The position numbers were made by a program, and so were the translations under genes. From positions 1-64,000 of the forward strand of contig NZ_FOSG01000010.1 of NCBI RefSeq assembly GCF_900114215.1: a stretch of DNA of 64,000 bases. Reading direction: 5' to 3'. The notes beneath the pieces were generated by a model. That model saw only the letters and a program-made list of their open reading frames with translations, did not search any database and was not told the origin of the DNA. How positions within the stretch are numbered: position 1 is the first letter of the stretch; each line of letters begins with the position of its first letter. This DNA is from Streptomyces mangrovi (GTDB lineage: Bacteria > Actinomycetota > Actinomycetes > Streptomycetales > Streptomycetaceae). Shown piece after piece: positions 24,216-33,629 of the stretch.

Positions 24216-24764
24216 ATGGATGCGGTACCACTCATTGAGATCACGCGGCGAGCGCTCGCACACAGTGAGGAAGCGGCTGACGTCGTTACCGAGGCGTGGC
24301 AGGCGCAGGCGCTCGCGGAGGCGGTAGGAGTCCACCTGGCCACGGCGGGCCCGCCCGAGGTGCGGGCCCAGGCCGGGGGACTGCGGGAGGCGAGCGGACG
24401 CGCCTGCGGTTCGCTGCGCGGCCCCGGGCAGCGGTCCGACGGGGCGCGCGCCGCCCGCCTGACGGAGATGAGCGACCCCCTCTCGGCCCTGCACGAACTG
24501 GGCGGCCTGCTGGGCGAGGCCGGGGGCGCGCTGGTGCTGGTGGCGGTCGACGCGGAGGAGGAAGGGCTCTACTGGAGGTGCATCGAGGGCATCGACGCGG
24601 CCGACGAGTGCGGTGACAGGGTGACGGCGATCCTCAGACGGCTCGCCCTCATACCCCGGCCCTTCCGTCCGGCCCCGCCGGCGGGCGGGGCCGGAGTCCC
24701 GCCGGTGCGTGAGGGCGCCGCGCCGGTGTGCGGTGACGGCCCGCCGGTACGGGAGGAGGCGTAA
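24216..24764 (+). CDS. DUF6099-like Streptomyces protein
   Basis: This 182-residue mostly helical protein starts MDAVPLIEITRRALAHSEEA, with WQAQALAEAVG, then a LSALHELGGLLGEAGGALVLVAVDAEEEGLYWRCIEGIDAADE core and a Pro-rich tail. It looks like a family restricted to streptomycetes and annotated DUF6099; I am only fairly sure of that name. Function is unknown. ATG 24216 follows GGAGGG; an upstream extension would cross the AT-rich region with the DnaA-like boxes. Confidence 0.7.
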   Translation: MDAVPLIEITRRALAHSEEAADVVTEAWQAQALAEAVGVHLATAGPPEVRAQAGGLREASGRACGSLRGPGQRSDGARAARLTEMSDPLSALHELGGLLGEAGGALVLVAVDAEEEGLYWRCIEGIDAADECGDRVTAILRRLALIPRPFRPAPPAGGAGVPPVREGAAPVCGDGPPVREEA

Positions 24765-24785
24765 CAAAGGTGCAGGATGGAGGGC

Positions 24786-25709
24786 ATGGATCTGCGCATC
24801 TTCACCGAACCCCAGCAGGGCGCCTCCTACGACACCCTCCTCACGGTCGCCAAGGCCACCGAGGACCTGGGCTTCGACGCCTTCTTCCGCTCCGACCACT
24901 ACCTGAAGATGGGCGACGTCGACGGGCTCCCCGGCCCGACGGACGCCTGGATCACCCTGGCGGGGCTCGCCCGCGAGACCAGGCGCATCCGGCTGGGCAC
25001 CCTGATGACCGCGGCCACCTTCCGGCTGCCGGGCGTCCTGGCCATCCAGGTGGCGCAGGTCGACGCCATGTCGGGCGGGCGGGTCGAACTCGGCCTGGGA
25101 GCCGGCTGGTTCGAGGCCGAGCACACCGCGTACGGCATCCCGTTCCCCAGGCAGAAGTTCTCCCGGCTTCAGGAGCAGCTGGAGATCGTCACCGGGCTGT
25201 GGGCCACCGAGCCGGGCAAGACGTTCTCCTACGACGGCGCCCACTACCGGCTCACCGACTCGCCCGCGCTGCCCAAGCCCGCACAGGCCAGGGTGCCCGT
25301 CCTCGTCGGAGGCATGGGGGCCAAGCGCACCCCGGCGCTGGCCGCGCGCTTCGCCGACGAGTTCAACGTCCCCTTCGTCTCCGTCGAGGACAGCGAGCGG
25401 CAGTTCGGCCGGGTGCGGGCCGCCGCCGAGGAGCACGGCCGCGCCGCGGACGACCTGATCTACTCCAACGCCCTGGTCGCCTGTGTGGGCCGGAACGACG
25501 CCGAGGTGGCACGGCGCGCGGCGGCCATCGGCCGCGAGGTGGACGAGCTGAAGGAGAACGGACTGGCCGGCTCCCCGGCCGAGGTGGTCGACAAGATCGG
25601 CCGCTACGCGGAGGCGGGCTCCTCCCGGATCTACCTGCAGATCCTGGACCTGCACGACCTGGACCACCTGGAGCTGATCTCCTCCCAGGTGCAGAGCCGG
25701 CTGGGGTGA
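24786..25709 (+). CDS. LLM-class F420-dependent oxidoreductase
   Basis: This 307-residue luciferase-like TIM barrel starts MDLRIFTEPQQGASYDTLL. It has FFRSDHY, then IRLGTLMTAATFRLPGVLA and GRVELGLGAGWFEAEH, a layout typical of F420-binding members. It probably performs a redox step on an unknown substrate. ATG 24786 matches the usual family start; ATG 24777 would add three residues. Only seven bases separate it from the methyltransferase gene, so the two are probably cotranscribed. Confidence 0.9.
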   Translation: MDLRIFTEPQQGASYDTLLTVAKATEDLGFDAFFRSDHYLKMGDVDGLPGPTDAWITLAGLARETRRIRLGTLMTAATFRLPGVLAIQVAQVDAMSGGRVELGLGAGWFEAEHTAYGIPFPRQKFSRLQEQLEIVTGLWATEPGKTFSYDGAHYRLTDSPALPKPAQARVPVLVGGMGAKRTPALAARFADEFNVPFVSVEDSERQFGRVRAAAEEHGRAADDLIYSNALVACVGRNDAEVARRAAAIGREVDELKENGLAGSPAEVVDKIGRYAEAGSSRIYLQILDLHDLDHLELISSQVQSRLG

Positions 25710-25716
25710 GCCCGGC

Positions 25717-26727
25717 ATGAGCCCACCGCCCGCGCCGCCGCCCGGTCCCACACCCGCGCCCGCCCCGGGGCTTTTGCTCGCGGACGCCCTGGCGCGCGGT
25801 CCCCTCGTCCTCGACGGCGGGCTGTCCAACCAGCTCCAGGCACAGGGCTGCGACCTGTCCGACGAGCTGTGGTCGGCCCGGCTGCTCGCCGACGACCCCA
25901 CCCAGGTGGAGGCGGCCCACACCGCCTATGCGCGGGCGGGGGCGCGGGTGCTCATCACCGGCAGCTACCAGGCCTCACACCCCGGCTTCGCCCGGCGCGG
26001 GCTGGGCCGCGAGGAGACCGACGCCCTGCTGCGCCGCAGCGTGGCCCTGGCCCGTGCCGCGGCGGGCGCGGCCGGCGAACCGGTGTGGGTGGCCGCCTCG
26101 GTCGGCCCGTACGGCGCGGTGCTGGCCGACGGCGGCGAGTACCGCGGCCGGTACGGCCTGACGGTCGCCGAGCTGGAGCGCTTCCACCGGCCCCGGATCG
26201 AGGCGCTGGCGGCGGCCGCCCCGGACGTCCTGGCCCTGGAGACGGTGCCCGACGCCGACGAGGCCGAGGCCCTGCTGCGCGCGGCGGCCGGCTGCGGGGT
26301 GCCGGTGTGGCTGTCGTACACCGTCGCCGGGCGGCGCACCCGGGCCGGGCAGCCGCTGGCGGACGCCTTCGCCGTCGCCGCCGGCAACGACCAGGTGATC
26401 GCGGTCGGCGTCAACTGCTGCGATCCGCGCGACGCCGCGCCCGCCGTACGCCTGGCGGCGCGGGCCACGGGCAAGCCGGTGGTGGTCTACCCCAACAGCG
26501 GCGAGGGCTGGGACGCGGCGCGCGGCGCCTGGAGGGGCGAGGCCGCCTTCGACCCGGCCGCCGCCCGCGTGTGGGTGCGCGACGGCGCTCGGCTGGTCGG
26601 CGGCTGCTGCCGGGTGGGCCCGGCGGAGATCGCCGCTCTGGCGGCGGAGCTCGCGGCGGGAGCGGAGCGGGAGGCGGGGCCGGGGGCAGAACCGGGACCG
26701 GGACCAGGACCAGGACCGGAGGGATAG
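25717..26727 (+). CDS. mmuM: Homocysteine S-methyltransferase
   Basis: This 336-residue enzyme has a (beta/alpha)8 barrel with N-terminal LVLDGGLSNQLQ, ITGSYQASHPGF and the zinc cysteines in GVNCCDP and GGCCRVGP. It transfers a methyl group from S-methylmethionine or SAM to homocysteine, giving methionine. The N-terminal Pro-rich stretch and C-terminal Gly-Pro repeats (coded by a six-base tandem repeat near 26690-26720) are decoration. It precedes hen1, a SAM-using enzyme, by 70 bases. Confidence 0.92.
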   Translation: MSPPPAPPPGPTPAPAPGLLLADALARGPLVLDGGLSNQLQAQGCDLSDELWSARLLADDPTQVEAAHTAYARAGARVLITGSYQASHPGFARRGLGREETDALLRRSVALARAAAGAAGEPVWVAASVGPYGAVLADGGEYRGRYGLTVAELERFHRPRIEALAAAAPDVLALETVPDADEAEALLRAAAGCGVPVWLSYTVAGRRTRAGQPLADAFAVAAGNDQVIAVGVNCCDPRDAAPAVRLAARATGKPVVVYPNSGEGWDAARGAWRGEAAFDPAAARVWVRDGARLVGGCCRVGPAEIAALAAELAAGAEREAGPGAEPGPGPGPGPEG

Positions 26728-26796
26728 TCGTACCAGCGCCCCGCCCCGGTGGAAAACCGGTGGGGCGGACCACCTGAACGGGCCATACTCGCTCAG

Positions 26797-28269
26797 GTGT
26801 TCCTGACGATGACCACCACCGGCAGCGCCGGGCGGCCCGCCACCGACCTCGGATTCCTGCTGCACAAACACCCCGACCGGGCGCAGGAGTTCTCCACCTC
26901 CCACGGCACCGCGCACGTCTTCTACCCCGAGGCGGGGCCCGAGCGCTGCACCGCGGCGCTGCTGCTGGAGGTCGACCCCGTCGCCCTGGTCCGCCGCGGC
27001 CGGGGCAGGGGACGAGGCGGCGCACCCGACTCGGCCCTGGCGCAGTACGTCAACGACCGCCCGTACGCGGCCTCCTCGCTGCTGGCCGTGGCGCTGGGCG
27101 CGGTGTTCTCCAGCGCGCTCAAGGGCCAGTGCCGGGCCCGGCCCGAACTGCCCGGACGGAGAAGGCACCTGCGGATCGAGGTGCCCGCGCTGCCCGCCCG
27201 CGGCGGCCCCGAGCTGGTCCGCCGCCTCTTTCAGCCGCTGGGCTGGACGGTGGGCGCCCAGCCGGTGCCGCTGGACGCCCGCTTCCCCGAGTGGGGCGAC
27301 TCCCGCCATGTGTCGCTGGTGCTGGAGGGCGAGGTGCGGCTCGCCGACGCGCTGCGCCATCTGTACGTCCTGCTGCCGGTGCTGGACGACGCCAAGCACT
27401 ACTGGGTCGCCCCCGACGAGGTGGACAAGCTGCTGCGTGCCGGGGAGGGCTGGCTGGAGCACCACCCCGAGCAGGAGCTCATCGCCGGCCGCTACCTCAC
27501 CCGCCGCCGTCGCCTCACCCGCGAGGCCCTGGAGCGCCTGGAACTCGCCCGCCTGGCCGAGGCCGACGGCAGCGAGCCCGAGGAGTTGGACAACGCCGTG
27601 GACGAGGGCGCCGACACCGACGAGCGCCCCGCCCCGCTGGCCGTCCTGCGCCGCGAGGCGATCCTGGCCGCCCTGCGCGAGAGCGGCGCCTCCCGCGTCC
27701 TGGACCTGGGCTGCGGACAGGGCCAGCTGGTGCAGGCGCTGCTGAAGGACACCCGCTTCACCGAGATCGCGGGCATGGACGTGTCGATGCGCGCTCTGCA
27801 CGAAGCACGGCGCAGACTGCGCCCGGAGCGGATGTCCGAGCGGCAGGCCGCCCGCGTCAGCCTCGCCCAGGGCTCGCTGACGTACACCGATCCCCGGCTG
27901 TCCGGCTACGACGCGGCCGTGCTCAGCGAGGTGATCGAGCACATCGACCCGCCGCGCCTGCCCGCGGCCGAGTACGCCGTCTTCGGCGCGGCCCGGCCGG
28001 GGACTGTCGTGGTCACCACGCCCAACGCCGAGTACAACGTGCGCTGGGAGACCCTGCCCGCGGGCCGGGTGCGCCACCACGACCACCGCTTCGAGTGGAC
28101 CCGCGAGGAGTTCCGCGCCTGGGCCGCGGGCGTGGCCGAACGGCACGGCTACACCGTGGAGTTCCGACCCGTCGGCGAGGACGACCCCGAGGTCGGCCCG
28201 CCCACCCAGCTCGCCCTGTTCCGCCTGGCCGCCGAGGCACCGACCAGTGTGAAGGAGGAAGCCGCATGA
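26797..28269 (+). CDS. hen1: Hen1 3'-terminal RNA ribose 2'-O-methyltransferase
   Basis: This 490-residue bacterial Hen1 has an N-terminal half that is the ligase-activating domain of the family (DLGFLLHKHPDRAQEF, YVNDRPYAASSLLAVALG). The C-terminal half is the methyltransferase: LDLGCGQGQLVQAL binds SAM, and metal ligands are E378, E381 and H382 in EVIEH and a histidine of the HHDH set at 427-430. It marks the 3' end of a cleaved RNA with 2'-O-methyl before Pnkp reseals it, protecting the repaired site from being cut again. GTG 26797 matches the family N-terminus (FLTMTTTG). Its stop overlaps pnkp. Confidence 0.95.
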   Translation: MFLTMTTTGSAGRPATDLGFLLHKHPDRAQEFSTSHGTAHVFYPEAGPERCTAALLLEVDPVALVRRGRGRGRGGAPDSALAQYVNDRPYAASSLLAVALGAVFSSALKGQCRARPELPGRRRHLRIEVPALPARGGPELVRRLFQPLGWTVGAQPVPLDARFPEWGDSRHVSLVLEGEVRLADALRHLYVLLPVLDDAKHYWVAPDEVDKLLRAGEGWLEHHPEQELIAGRYLTRRRRLTREALERLELARLAEADGSEPEELDNAVDEGADTDERPAPLAVLRREAILAALRESGASRVLDLGCGQGQLVQALLKDTRFTEIAGMDVSMRALHEARRRLRPERMSERQAARVSLAQGSLTYTDPRLSGYDAAVLSEVIEHIDPPRLPAAEYAVFGAARPGTVVVTTPNAEYNVRWETLPAGRVRHHDHRFEWTREEFRAWAAGVAERHGYTVEFRPVGEDDPEVGPPTQLALFRLAAEAPTSVKEEAA

Positions 28270-30902
28270 CGGACCGCACCCCGGCACCCGCCCCCGCGCC
28301 CGCCCCGGCCGGGGCGGCGGACCCCGCCCCGGCCCGTACGACGGCCCTCGCCGTACCCGACCTGTCCCTGGTGGTGCTGGTCGGCACCACCGGCGCGGGC
28401 AAGTCCACCTTCGCCCGCACCCACTTCGCGCCCACCCAGGTCGTCTCCTCCGACTTCTGCCGCGGCCTGGTCGCCGACGACGAGAACGACCAGAGCGCCA
28501 GCTCCGACGCCTTCGACGTGCTGCACTACATCACCGGCAAGCGGCTGGCCGCCGGGCGCCTGACGGTGGTGGACGCCACCAATGTGCAGACCGAGGCCCG
28601 GCGGCAGCTCGTGAGGCTGGCCCGCGAGCACGACGTGCTGCCCGTGGCGATCGTCCTGGACGTGCCGGAGCGCGTCTGCGCCGAGCGCAACGCCGCCCGC
28701 CCCGACCGCGCGGACATGCCCGCCCACGTCATCCCGCGCCAGCGGCGCGAACTGCGCCGCTCCCTGCGCTCCCTGGAGCGCGAGGGCTTCCGCAAGGTGC
28801 ACGTCCTGCGCGGGGTGGAGGAGGTGGCCGCCGCCCGCATCGAGCTGGAGCGGCGCTACAACGATCTGCGGCACCTGACCGGCCCGTTCGACATCGTCGG
28901 CGACGTCCACGGCTGCCGCGCCGAACTGGAGGCCCTCCTGGGCAGACTCGGCTACGCGATCGAGCGCGACGCGGCCGGCCGCGCGGTGGATGCGAGCCAC
29001 CCCGATGGGCGCACCGCCGTCTTCGTCGGCGACCTCGTCGACCGCGGCCCCGACAGCCCCGGAGTGCTGCGCCTGGTCATGGGCATGGTCACCGCCGGGC
29101 ACGCGCTGTGCGTCCCCGGCAACCACGAGAACAAGCTCGGCCGGCACCTGAGAGGACGCAACGTCCGGCACACCCACGGACTCGCCGAGACGATCGAGCA
29201 GATGGAGAAGGAGGCCGCCGCCGACCCGGGGTTCCCCGCGCGGGTGGGGGAGTTCATCGGCTCGCTCGTCAGCCACTACGTCCTCGACGGCGGAGAGCTG
29301 GTCGTCTGCCACGCCGGGCTGCCCGAGAAGTACCACGGCCGCACCTCCGGCCGGGTCCGCGGCCACGCCCTGTACGGCGACACCACCGGCGAGACCGACG
29401 AGTTCGGCCTGCCCGTGCGCTACCCGTGGGCCGAGGACTACCGGGGCCGGGCCGCCGTCGTCTACGGCCACACCCCCACCCCGCGCGCGACCTGGCTGAA
29501 CAACACCGTCTGCCTGGACACCGGCTGCGTCTTCGGTGGCGCCCTGACCGCCCTGCGCTGGCCCGAGCGCGAACTGGTGGACGTCCCCGCCGAGCGGGTC
29601 TGGTACGAGCCGGTGAGGCCGCTGACGGCGGACGCGCCCGGCGGGCACGAGGGCCGCCCGCTCGCCCTGGCCGACGTGCACGGCCGCCGCGTGGTGGAGA
29701 CCCGCCACGCCGGCCGCGTCGCGGTGCGCGAGGAGAACGCCGCCGCCGCGCTGGAGGTGATGAGCCGCTTCGCGATCGACCCGCGCCTGCTGCCCTACCT
29801 CCCGCCGACGATGGCGCCCTGCGCCACCTCGAAGTCGGCGGGCTACCTGGAGCACCCGGCCGAGGCGTTCGCCGAGTACCGGGCGGCGGGCGTGGCCAAG
29901 GTGGTGTGCGAGGAGAAGCACATGGGCTCGCGCGCCGTCGTCCTGGTCTGCCGCGACGCGGACACCGCGGCCGAGCGGTTCGGCGTGACCGGCGGGGAGA
30001 CGGGCGCGCTCCACACCCGCACCGGGCGTCCGTTCTTCGACGACCGGGCCGTCACCGAGGAAGTCCTCGCCCGGGTGCGCGCCGCCGCCGACAGCGCCGG
30101 GCTGTGGGAGGAGCTGGACACCGACTGGCTGCTGCTGGACGCCGAGCTGCTGCCCTGGTCGCTGAAGTCGGCCGGGCTGCTGCGCCGGCAGTACGCGGCG
30201 GTCGGCGCGGCAGCGGGAGCCGTCTTCCCCGGCGCGCTGGCCGCCCTGGAGGCGGCGGCCGCCCGGGGCTCGAAGGTGGACGGGTTGCTGGCTCGGCAGC
30301 GGGAGCGCGCGGCGGACGCGGCGGCGTTCACCGAGGCGTACGGCCGGTACTGCCGGCCGGTGGAGGGGCTGGACGGCGTGGAGCTCGCGCCCTTCCAGAT
30401 CCTCGCCGTCCGCGGCCGCAGCCTGGCCGCCGTACCGCACCTCGACCAGCTCGCCTGGCTGGACCGCCTGGCCGGCGCCGACGGCACCGGGCTGCTGCGC
30501 CGCACCGGGCGCCTGGTGGTGGACACCGGCGACGAGGCGTCCGTCGCGGCGGGCACCGACTGGTGGCTGGAGCTGACGGCGGCCGGGGGCGAGGGCATGG
30601 TCGTCAAGCCGCTGGACGCCCTGGTGCGGGGCCCGGGCGGACGGCTGGTCCAGCCGGGCGTGAAGTGCCGGGGGCGGGAGTACCTGCGGATCGTCTACGG
30701 CCCGGAGTACGCCCGCGAGGAGAACCTGCGGCGGCTGCGGGAGCGCCACCTGGGCCACAAGCGCTCCCTGGCCCTGCGCGAGTACGCCCTCGGCCTGGAG
30801 GCGCTGGACCGGCTGGCGGGGGGCGAGCCGCTGTGGCGGGTGCACGAGGCGGTCTTCGCGGTCCTCGCCCTGGAGTCGGAGCCGGTCGACCCCAGACTGT
30901 GA
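28266..30902 (+). CDS. pnkp: Polynucleotide kinase-phosphatase-ligase Pnkp
   Basis: This 878-residue three-domain RNA end-healing and sealing enzyme begins with a 5' kinase P-loop at 40-48 (GTTGAGKST). A metallophosphatase starts near 212 with GDVHG, then GDLVDRG and GNHEN. A nucleotidyltransferase/ligase domain follows with the adenylated lysine K551 in EEKHMGSRAV and late GEGMVVKP. The kinase and phosphatase fix the ends of broken RNA; the ligase needs Hen1 to complete sealing. ATG 28266 overlaps the hen1 stop (ATGA). The first 30 residues form an Ala/Pro-rich tail. Confidence 0.96.
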   Translation: MTDRTPAPAPAPAPAGAADPAPARTTALAVPDLSLVVLVGTTGAGKSTFARTHFAPTQVVSSDFCRGLVADDENDQSASSDAFDVLHYITGKRLAAGRLTVVDATNVQTEARRQLVRLAREHDVLPVAIVLDVPERVCAERNAARPDRADMPAHVIPRQRRELRRSLRSLEREGFRKVHVLRGVEEVAAARIELERRYNDLRHLTGPFDIVGDVHGCRAELEALLGRLGYAIERDAAGRAVDASHPDGRTAVFVGDLVDRGPDSPGVLRLVMGMVTAGHALCVPGNHENKLGRHLRGRNVRHTHGLAETIEQMEKEAAADPGFPARVGEFIGSLVSHYVLDGGELVVCHAGLPEKYHGRTSGRVRGHALYGDTTGETDEFGLPVRYPWAEDYRGRAAVVYGHTPTPRATWLNNTVCLDTGCVFGGALTALRWPERELVDVPAERVWYEPVRPLTADAPGGHEGRPLALADVHGRRVVETRHAGRVAVREENAAAALEVMSRFAIDPRLLPYLPPTMAPCATSKSAGYLEHPAEAFAEYRAAGVAKVVCEEKHMGSRAVVLVCRDADTAAERFGVTGGETGALHTRTGRPFFDDRAVTEEVLARVRAAADSAGLWEELDTDWLLLDAELLPWSLKSAGLLRRQYAAVGAAAGAVFPGALAALEAAAARGSKVDGLLARQRERAADAAAFTEAYGRYCRPVEGLDGVELAPFQILAVRGRSLAAVPHLDQLAWLDRLAGADGTGLLRRTGRLVVDTGDEASVAAGTDWWLELTAAGGEGMVVKPLDALVRGPGGRLVQPGVKCRGREYLRIVYGPEYAREENLRRLRERHLGHKRSLALREYALGLEALDRLAGGEPLWRVHEAVFAVLALESEPVDPRL

Positions 30903-30980
30903 CCGCGACTCCGGCCGCCGGCCCGGCGGCCGGTCGGTGCCTCGGGGTGTAGCCGTCCGGCTCGGGGTGAGGATGGTGGC

Positions 30981-32264
30981 ATGGGATTCCACGTCGACTC
31001 CGAGGCCGGGCGGCTGCGCCGCGTCATCCTGCACCGCCCCGACCTGGAACTGAAACGGCTCACCCCGACCAACCGGGACGACCTGCTCTTCGACGACGTG
31101 CTGTGGGTGCGGCGGGCCCGCCAGGAGCACGACGGCTTCGCCGATGTCCTGCGCGACCGGGGCGTGGAGGTCCACCTGTTCGGCGACCTGCTGGCGGAGT
31201 CCCTGGAGATCCCCGCAGCCCGCGCGTTCGTCCTGGACCGCACCTTCCACGAGAAGGAGTACGGGCCGCTGGCCGCCGACCACCTGCGGGCCGTCTTCGA
31301 GGAGATGTCCGGGGCGGAGCTGGCCGAGGCGCTGGTGGGCGGGATGACCAAGCGGGAGTACCTGGAGCGGCACCCCGAGCCGGTCTCGGTGCGCTTCCAC
31401 GTGATGGACCTGGACGACTTCCTGGTGGCCCCGCTGCCCAACCACCTGTTCACCCGCGACACCTCCGCCTGGATCTACGACGGGGTGTCCATCAACGCCA
31501 TGCGCTGGCCGGCCCGGCAGCGCGAGACGATCCACTTCGAGGCGATCTACCACCACCACCCGCTGTTCGCCCGGCCCTCCGGCGCACCCGGAGTCCAGGA
31601 CCCCGGCTCCCCGGACCCCGGCGCGCCCGGGGGCAGGGGTTTCCACGTCTGGTCCGAGGGCCAGGGCGCCTACCCCTCCACCATCGAGGGCGGGGACGTG
31701 CTGGTCATCGGCAATGGCGCGGTGCTCATCGGGATGAGCGAGCGCACCACCCCGCAGGCGGTGGAGATGCTCGCCCAGGGCCTGTTCGCGGCGGGCTCGG
31801 CCCGCACCATCGTGGCCCTGGACATGCCCAAGAAGCGCGCCCTGATGCACCTGGACACGGTGATGACGATGGTCGACGGCGACACCTTCACCCAGTACGC
31901 GGGCCTGGGCATGCTCCGCTCCTACACCATCGAGCCCGGCGCGGCCGAGTCGGAGCTGAAGGTCACCGACCACCCGCCCGAGCACATGCACCGCGCCATC
32001 GCCGCGGCCCTGGGTCTGGACGGCATCCGGGTGCTGACCGCGACCCAGGACGTGCACGCCGCCGAGCGCGAGCAGTGGGACGACGGCTGCAACGTGCTGG
32101 CCGTCGAGCCGGGCGTGGTCATCGCCTACGAGCGCAACGTCACCACCAACACGCACCTGCGCAAGCGGGGGATCGAGGTCATCACGATCCCCGGCAGCGA
32201 GCTGGGCCGGGGCCGGGGCGGGCCGCGCTGCATGAGCTGCCCGGTCGAGCGCGACGCGGTGTAG
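30981..32264 (+). CDS. arcA: Arginine deiminase
   Basis: This 427-residue enzyme hydrolyses arginine to citrulline and ammonia. It shows FTRDTSAW (Asp substrate contact), [10 protein letters not shown] (Glu), the [11 protein letters not shown] histidine region and the nucleophile Cys417 in [11 protein letters not shown]. An insertion of Gly/Pro/Ser-rich sequence at about 198-216 lengthens a surface loop. ATG 30981 is canonical ([15 protein letters not shown]). The next gene, ornithine carbamoyltransferase, is the following pathway step, but carbamate kinase and the antiporter are not in the window. Confidence 0.96.
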   Translation: MGFHVDSEAGRLRRVILHRPDLELKRLTPTNRDDLLFDDVLWVRRARQEHDGFADVLRDRGVEVHLFGDLLAESLEIPAARAFVLDRTFHEKEYGPLAADHLRAVFEEMSGAELAEALVGGMTKREYLERHPEPVSVRFHVMDLDDFLVAPLPNHLFTRDTSAWIYDGVSINAMRWPARQRETIHFEAIYHHHPLFARPSGAPGVQDPGSPDPGAPGGRGFHVWSEGQGAYPSTIEGGDVLVIGNGAVLIGMSERTTPQAVEMLAQGLFAAGSARTIVALDMPKKRALMHLDTVMTMVDGDTFTQYAGLGMLRSYTIEPGAAESELKVTDHPPEHMHRAIAAALGLDGIRVLTATQDVHAAEREQWDDGCNVLAVEPGVVIAYERNVTTNTHLRKRGIEVITIPGSELGRGRGGPRCMSCPVERDAV

Positions 32265-32360
32265 GCGTGGGGGCGGGCACGGCCGGGGAAGGGCGCGGGG
32301 CGGGGGGGAGTCCGTACGGGTACGGTCCGGGGGCGGAGCGGGGACGGAGACACCCCTCTC

Positions 32361-32388
32361 TGCATAGGGATGCGATGGCTCGTATAGA
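32361..32388 (+). promoter_or_regulatory. Possible ArgR box overlapping the ornithine carbamoyltransferase promoter
   Basis: TGCAT-AGGG-ATGCG (32361-32374) resembles the Streptomyces arginine repressor half-sites (TGCAT/ATGCA). A -10-like TATAGA follows at 32383-32388. The box would cover the -35 position, so ArgR binding would block transcription. Confidence 0.4.
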
Positions 32389-32436
32389 CTTCCGGCTTTC
32401 CCGCCGTATCCGACGCGACAGTCCCCAGGAGACCCC

Positions 32437-33441
32437 ATGGCGATCGATCTCACGGGCCGCCACTTCCTCAAGGAGCTGGACTTCACCCCCGAGGAGTTCC
32501 GCCACCTGATCGAGCTGGCAGCCGAACTGAAGGCGGCCCGGCGGGCGGGCACCGAGGAACAGCGGCTGCGGGGACGCGGCATCGCGCTGATCTTCGAGAA
32601 GACCTCCACCCGCACCCGCTGCGCCTTCGAGACCGCCGCCGCCCAGCAGGGCGCCCACACCACCTACCTCGACCCGTCCGGCTCCCAGATCGGCCACAAG
32701 GAGTCAGTGCGCGACACCGCCCGGGTGCTGGGACGGATGTACGACGCGATCGAGTACCGGGGCAGCGGTCAGGACGCGGTGGAGGAGCTGGCCGCCCACG
32801 CCGGCGTCCCCGTCTACAACGGGCTCACCGACGACTGGCACCCCACCCAGATGCTCGCCGACGTGCTCACCATGACCGAGCACTGTGACAAGCCGCTGAC
32901 GCGGACCGCCTACGCCTACCTCGGCGACGCCCGCAACAACATGGGCAACTCCTACCTGGTCACCGGCGCCCTGCTCGGCATGGACGTGCGTATCGCGGCG
33001 CCGCGGAGCCTGTGGCCCGAGGAGCCGGTGGTCGCCGCCGCCCGCTCCCTGGCGAGGACCACCGGCGCCCGCGTCACCCTCACCGAGAAGGTCGAGGAGG
33101 GTGTGGCCGGCGCCGACTTCGTCGCCACCGACGTGTGGGTGTCGATGGGCGAGTCCAAGGAGGTCTGGGAGGAGCGCATCGAGCTGCTGCGGCCGTACGC
33201 CGTCACCATGGACGTCCTGCGCGCCACCGGCAACCCGCGCGTCCGCTTCCTGCACTGCCTGCCCGCCTTCCACGACCTGGGCACGGCCGTGGGCCGGGAG
33301 ATCCACCAGCGGTACGGCCTGGAGTCGCTGGAGGTGACGGACGAGGTGTTCGAGTCGGAGCACTCGGTCGTCTTCGACGAGGCGGAGAACCGCATGCACA
33401 CCATCAAGGCGGTCATGGTCGCCACCCTCGCGGGGGCGTAG
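32437..33441 (+). CDS. argF: Ornithine carbamoyltransferase
   Basis: This 334-residue enzyme has the carbamoyl-phosphate motif STRTR (57-61), H135-P-T-Q and HCLP (273-276), plus DVWVSMGE. It interconverts ornithine plus carbamoyl phosphate and citrulline. Next to arginine deiminase it more likely serves the catabolic direction (often called arcB), but sequence alone cannot tell this from a biosynthetic argF. ATG 32437 follows an AGGAG box. The 3' end of the gene is tandemly duplicated just past the stop. Confidence 0.96.
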   Translation: MAIDLTGRHFLKELDFTPEEFRHLIELAAELKAARRAGTEEQRLRGRGIALIFEKTSTRTRCAFETAAAQQGAHTTYLDPSGSQIGHKESVRDTARVLGRMYDAIEYRGSGQDAVEELAAHAGVPVYNGLTDDWHPTQMLADVLTMTEHCDKPLTRTAYAYLGDARNNMGNSYLVTGALLGMDVRIAAPRSLWPEEPVVAAARSLARTTGARVTLTEKVEEGVAGADFVATDVWVSMGESKEVWEERIELLRPYAVTMDVLRATGNPRVRFLHCLPAFHDLGTAVGREIHQRYGLESLEVTDEVFESEHSVVFDEAENRMHTIKAVMVATLAGA

Positions 33442-33524
33442 AGGCTGCCACCCTCGCGGGGGCGTAGAGGCTGCCACCCTCGCGGGGGCGTAGGGACGGC
33501 CACCCCCGCGGGGGGCGCAGGCGC
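33421..33524 (+). repeat. 26-base tandem repeat starting in the 3' end of the OTC gene
   Basis: The 26-base unit (GCCACCCTCGCGGGGGCG, then TAGAGGCT) occurs at 33421 and 33447 exactly, at 33473 with a changed end and at 33499 in degenerate form. The first copy includes the last codons and stop of the gene. The repeated CCCTCGCGGGGG may also fold and act as a terminator. Confidence 0.85.
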
Positions 33525-33629
33525 CGCAGCCCTCGCGAGGACATGGTGCTCACCGCGGGCGCAGGGGCATTGTCAGAGGGTGCGCCTAGGGTTCGAGGCG
33601 ACACCCGTCGTCCGGCCCGGAAGGCCCCC

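Noticed and set aside
28149..32663. 1500-codon open frame antisense to pnkp and arginine deiminase
   Set aside because: Same antisense artefact. It mirrors the codon bias of the plus-strand genes, whose catalytic motifs are unmistakable.
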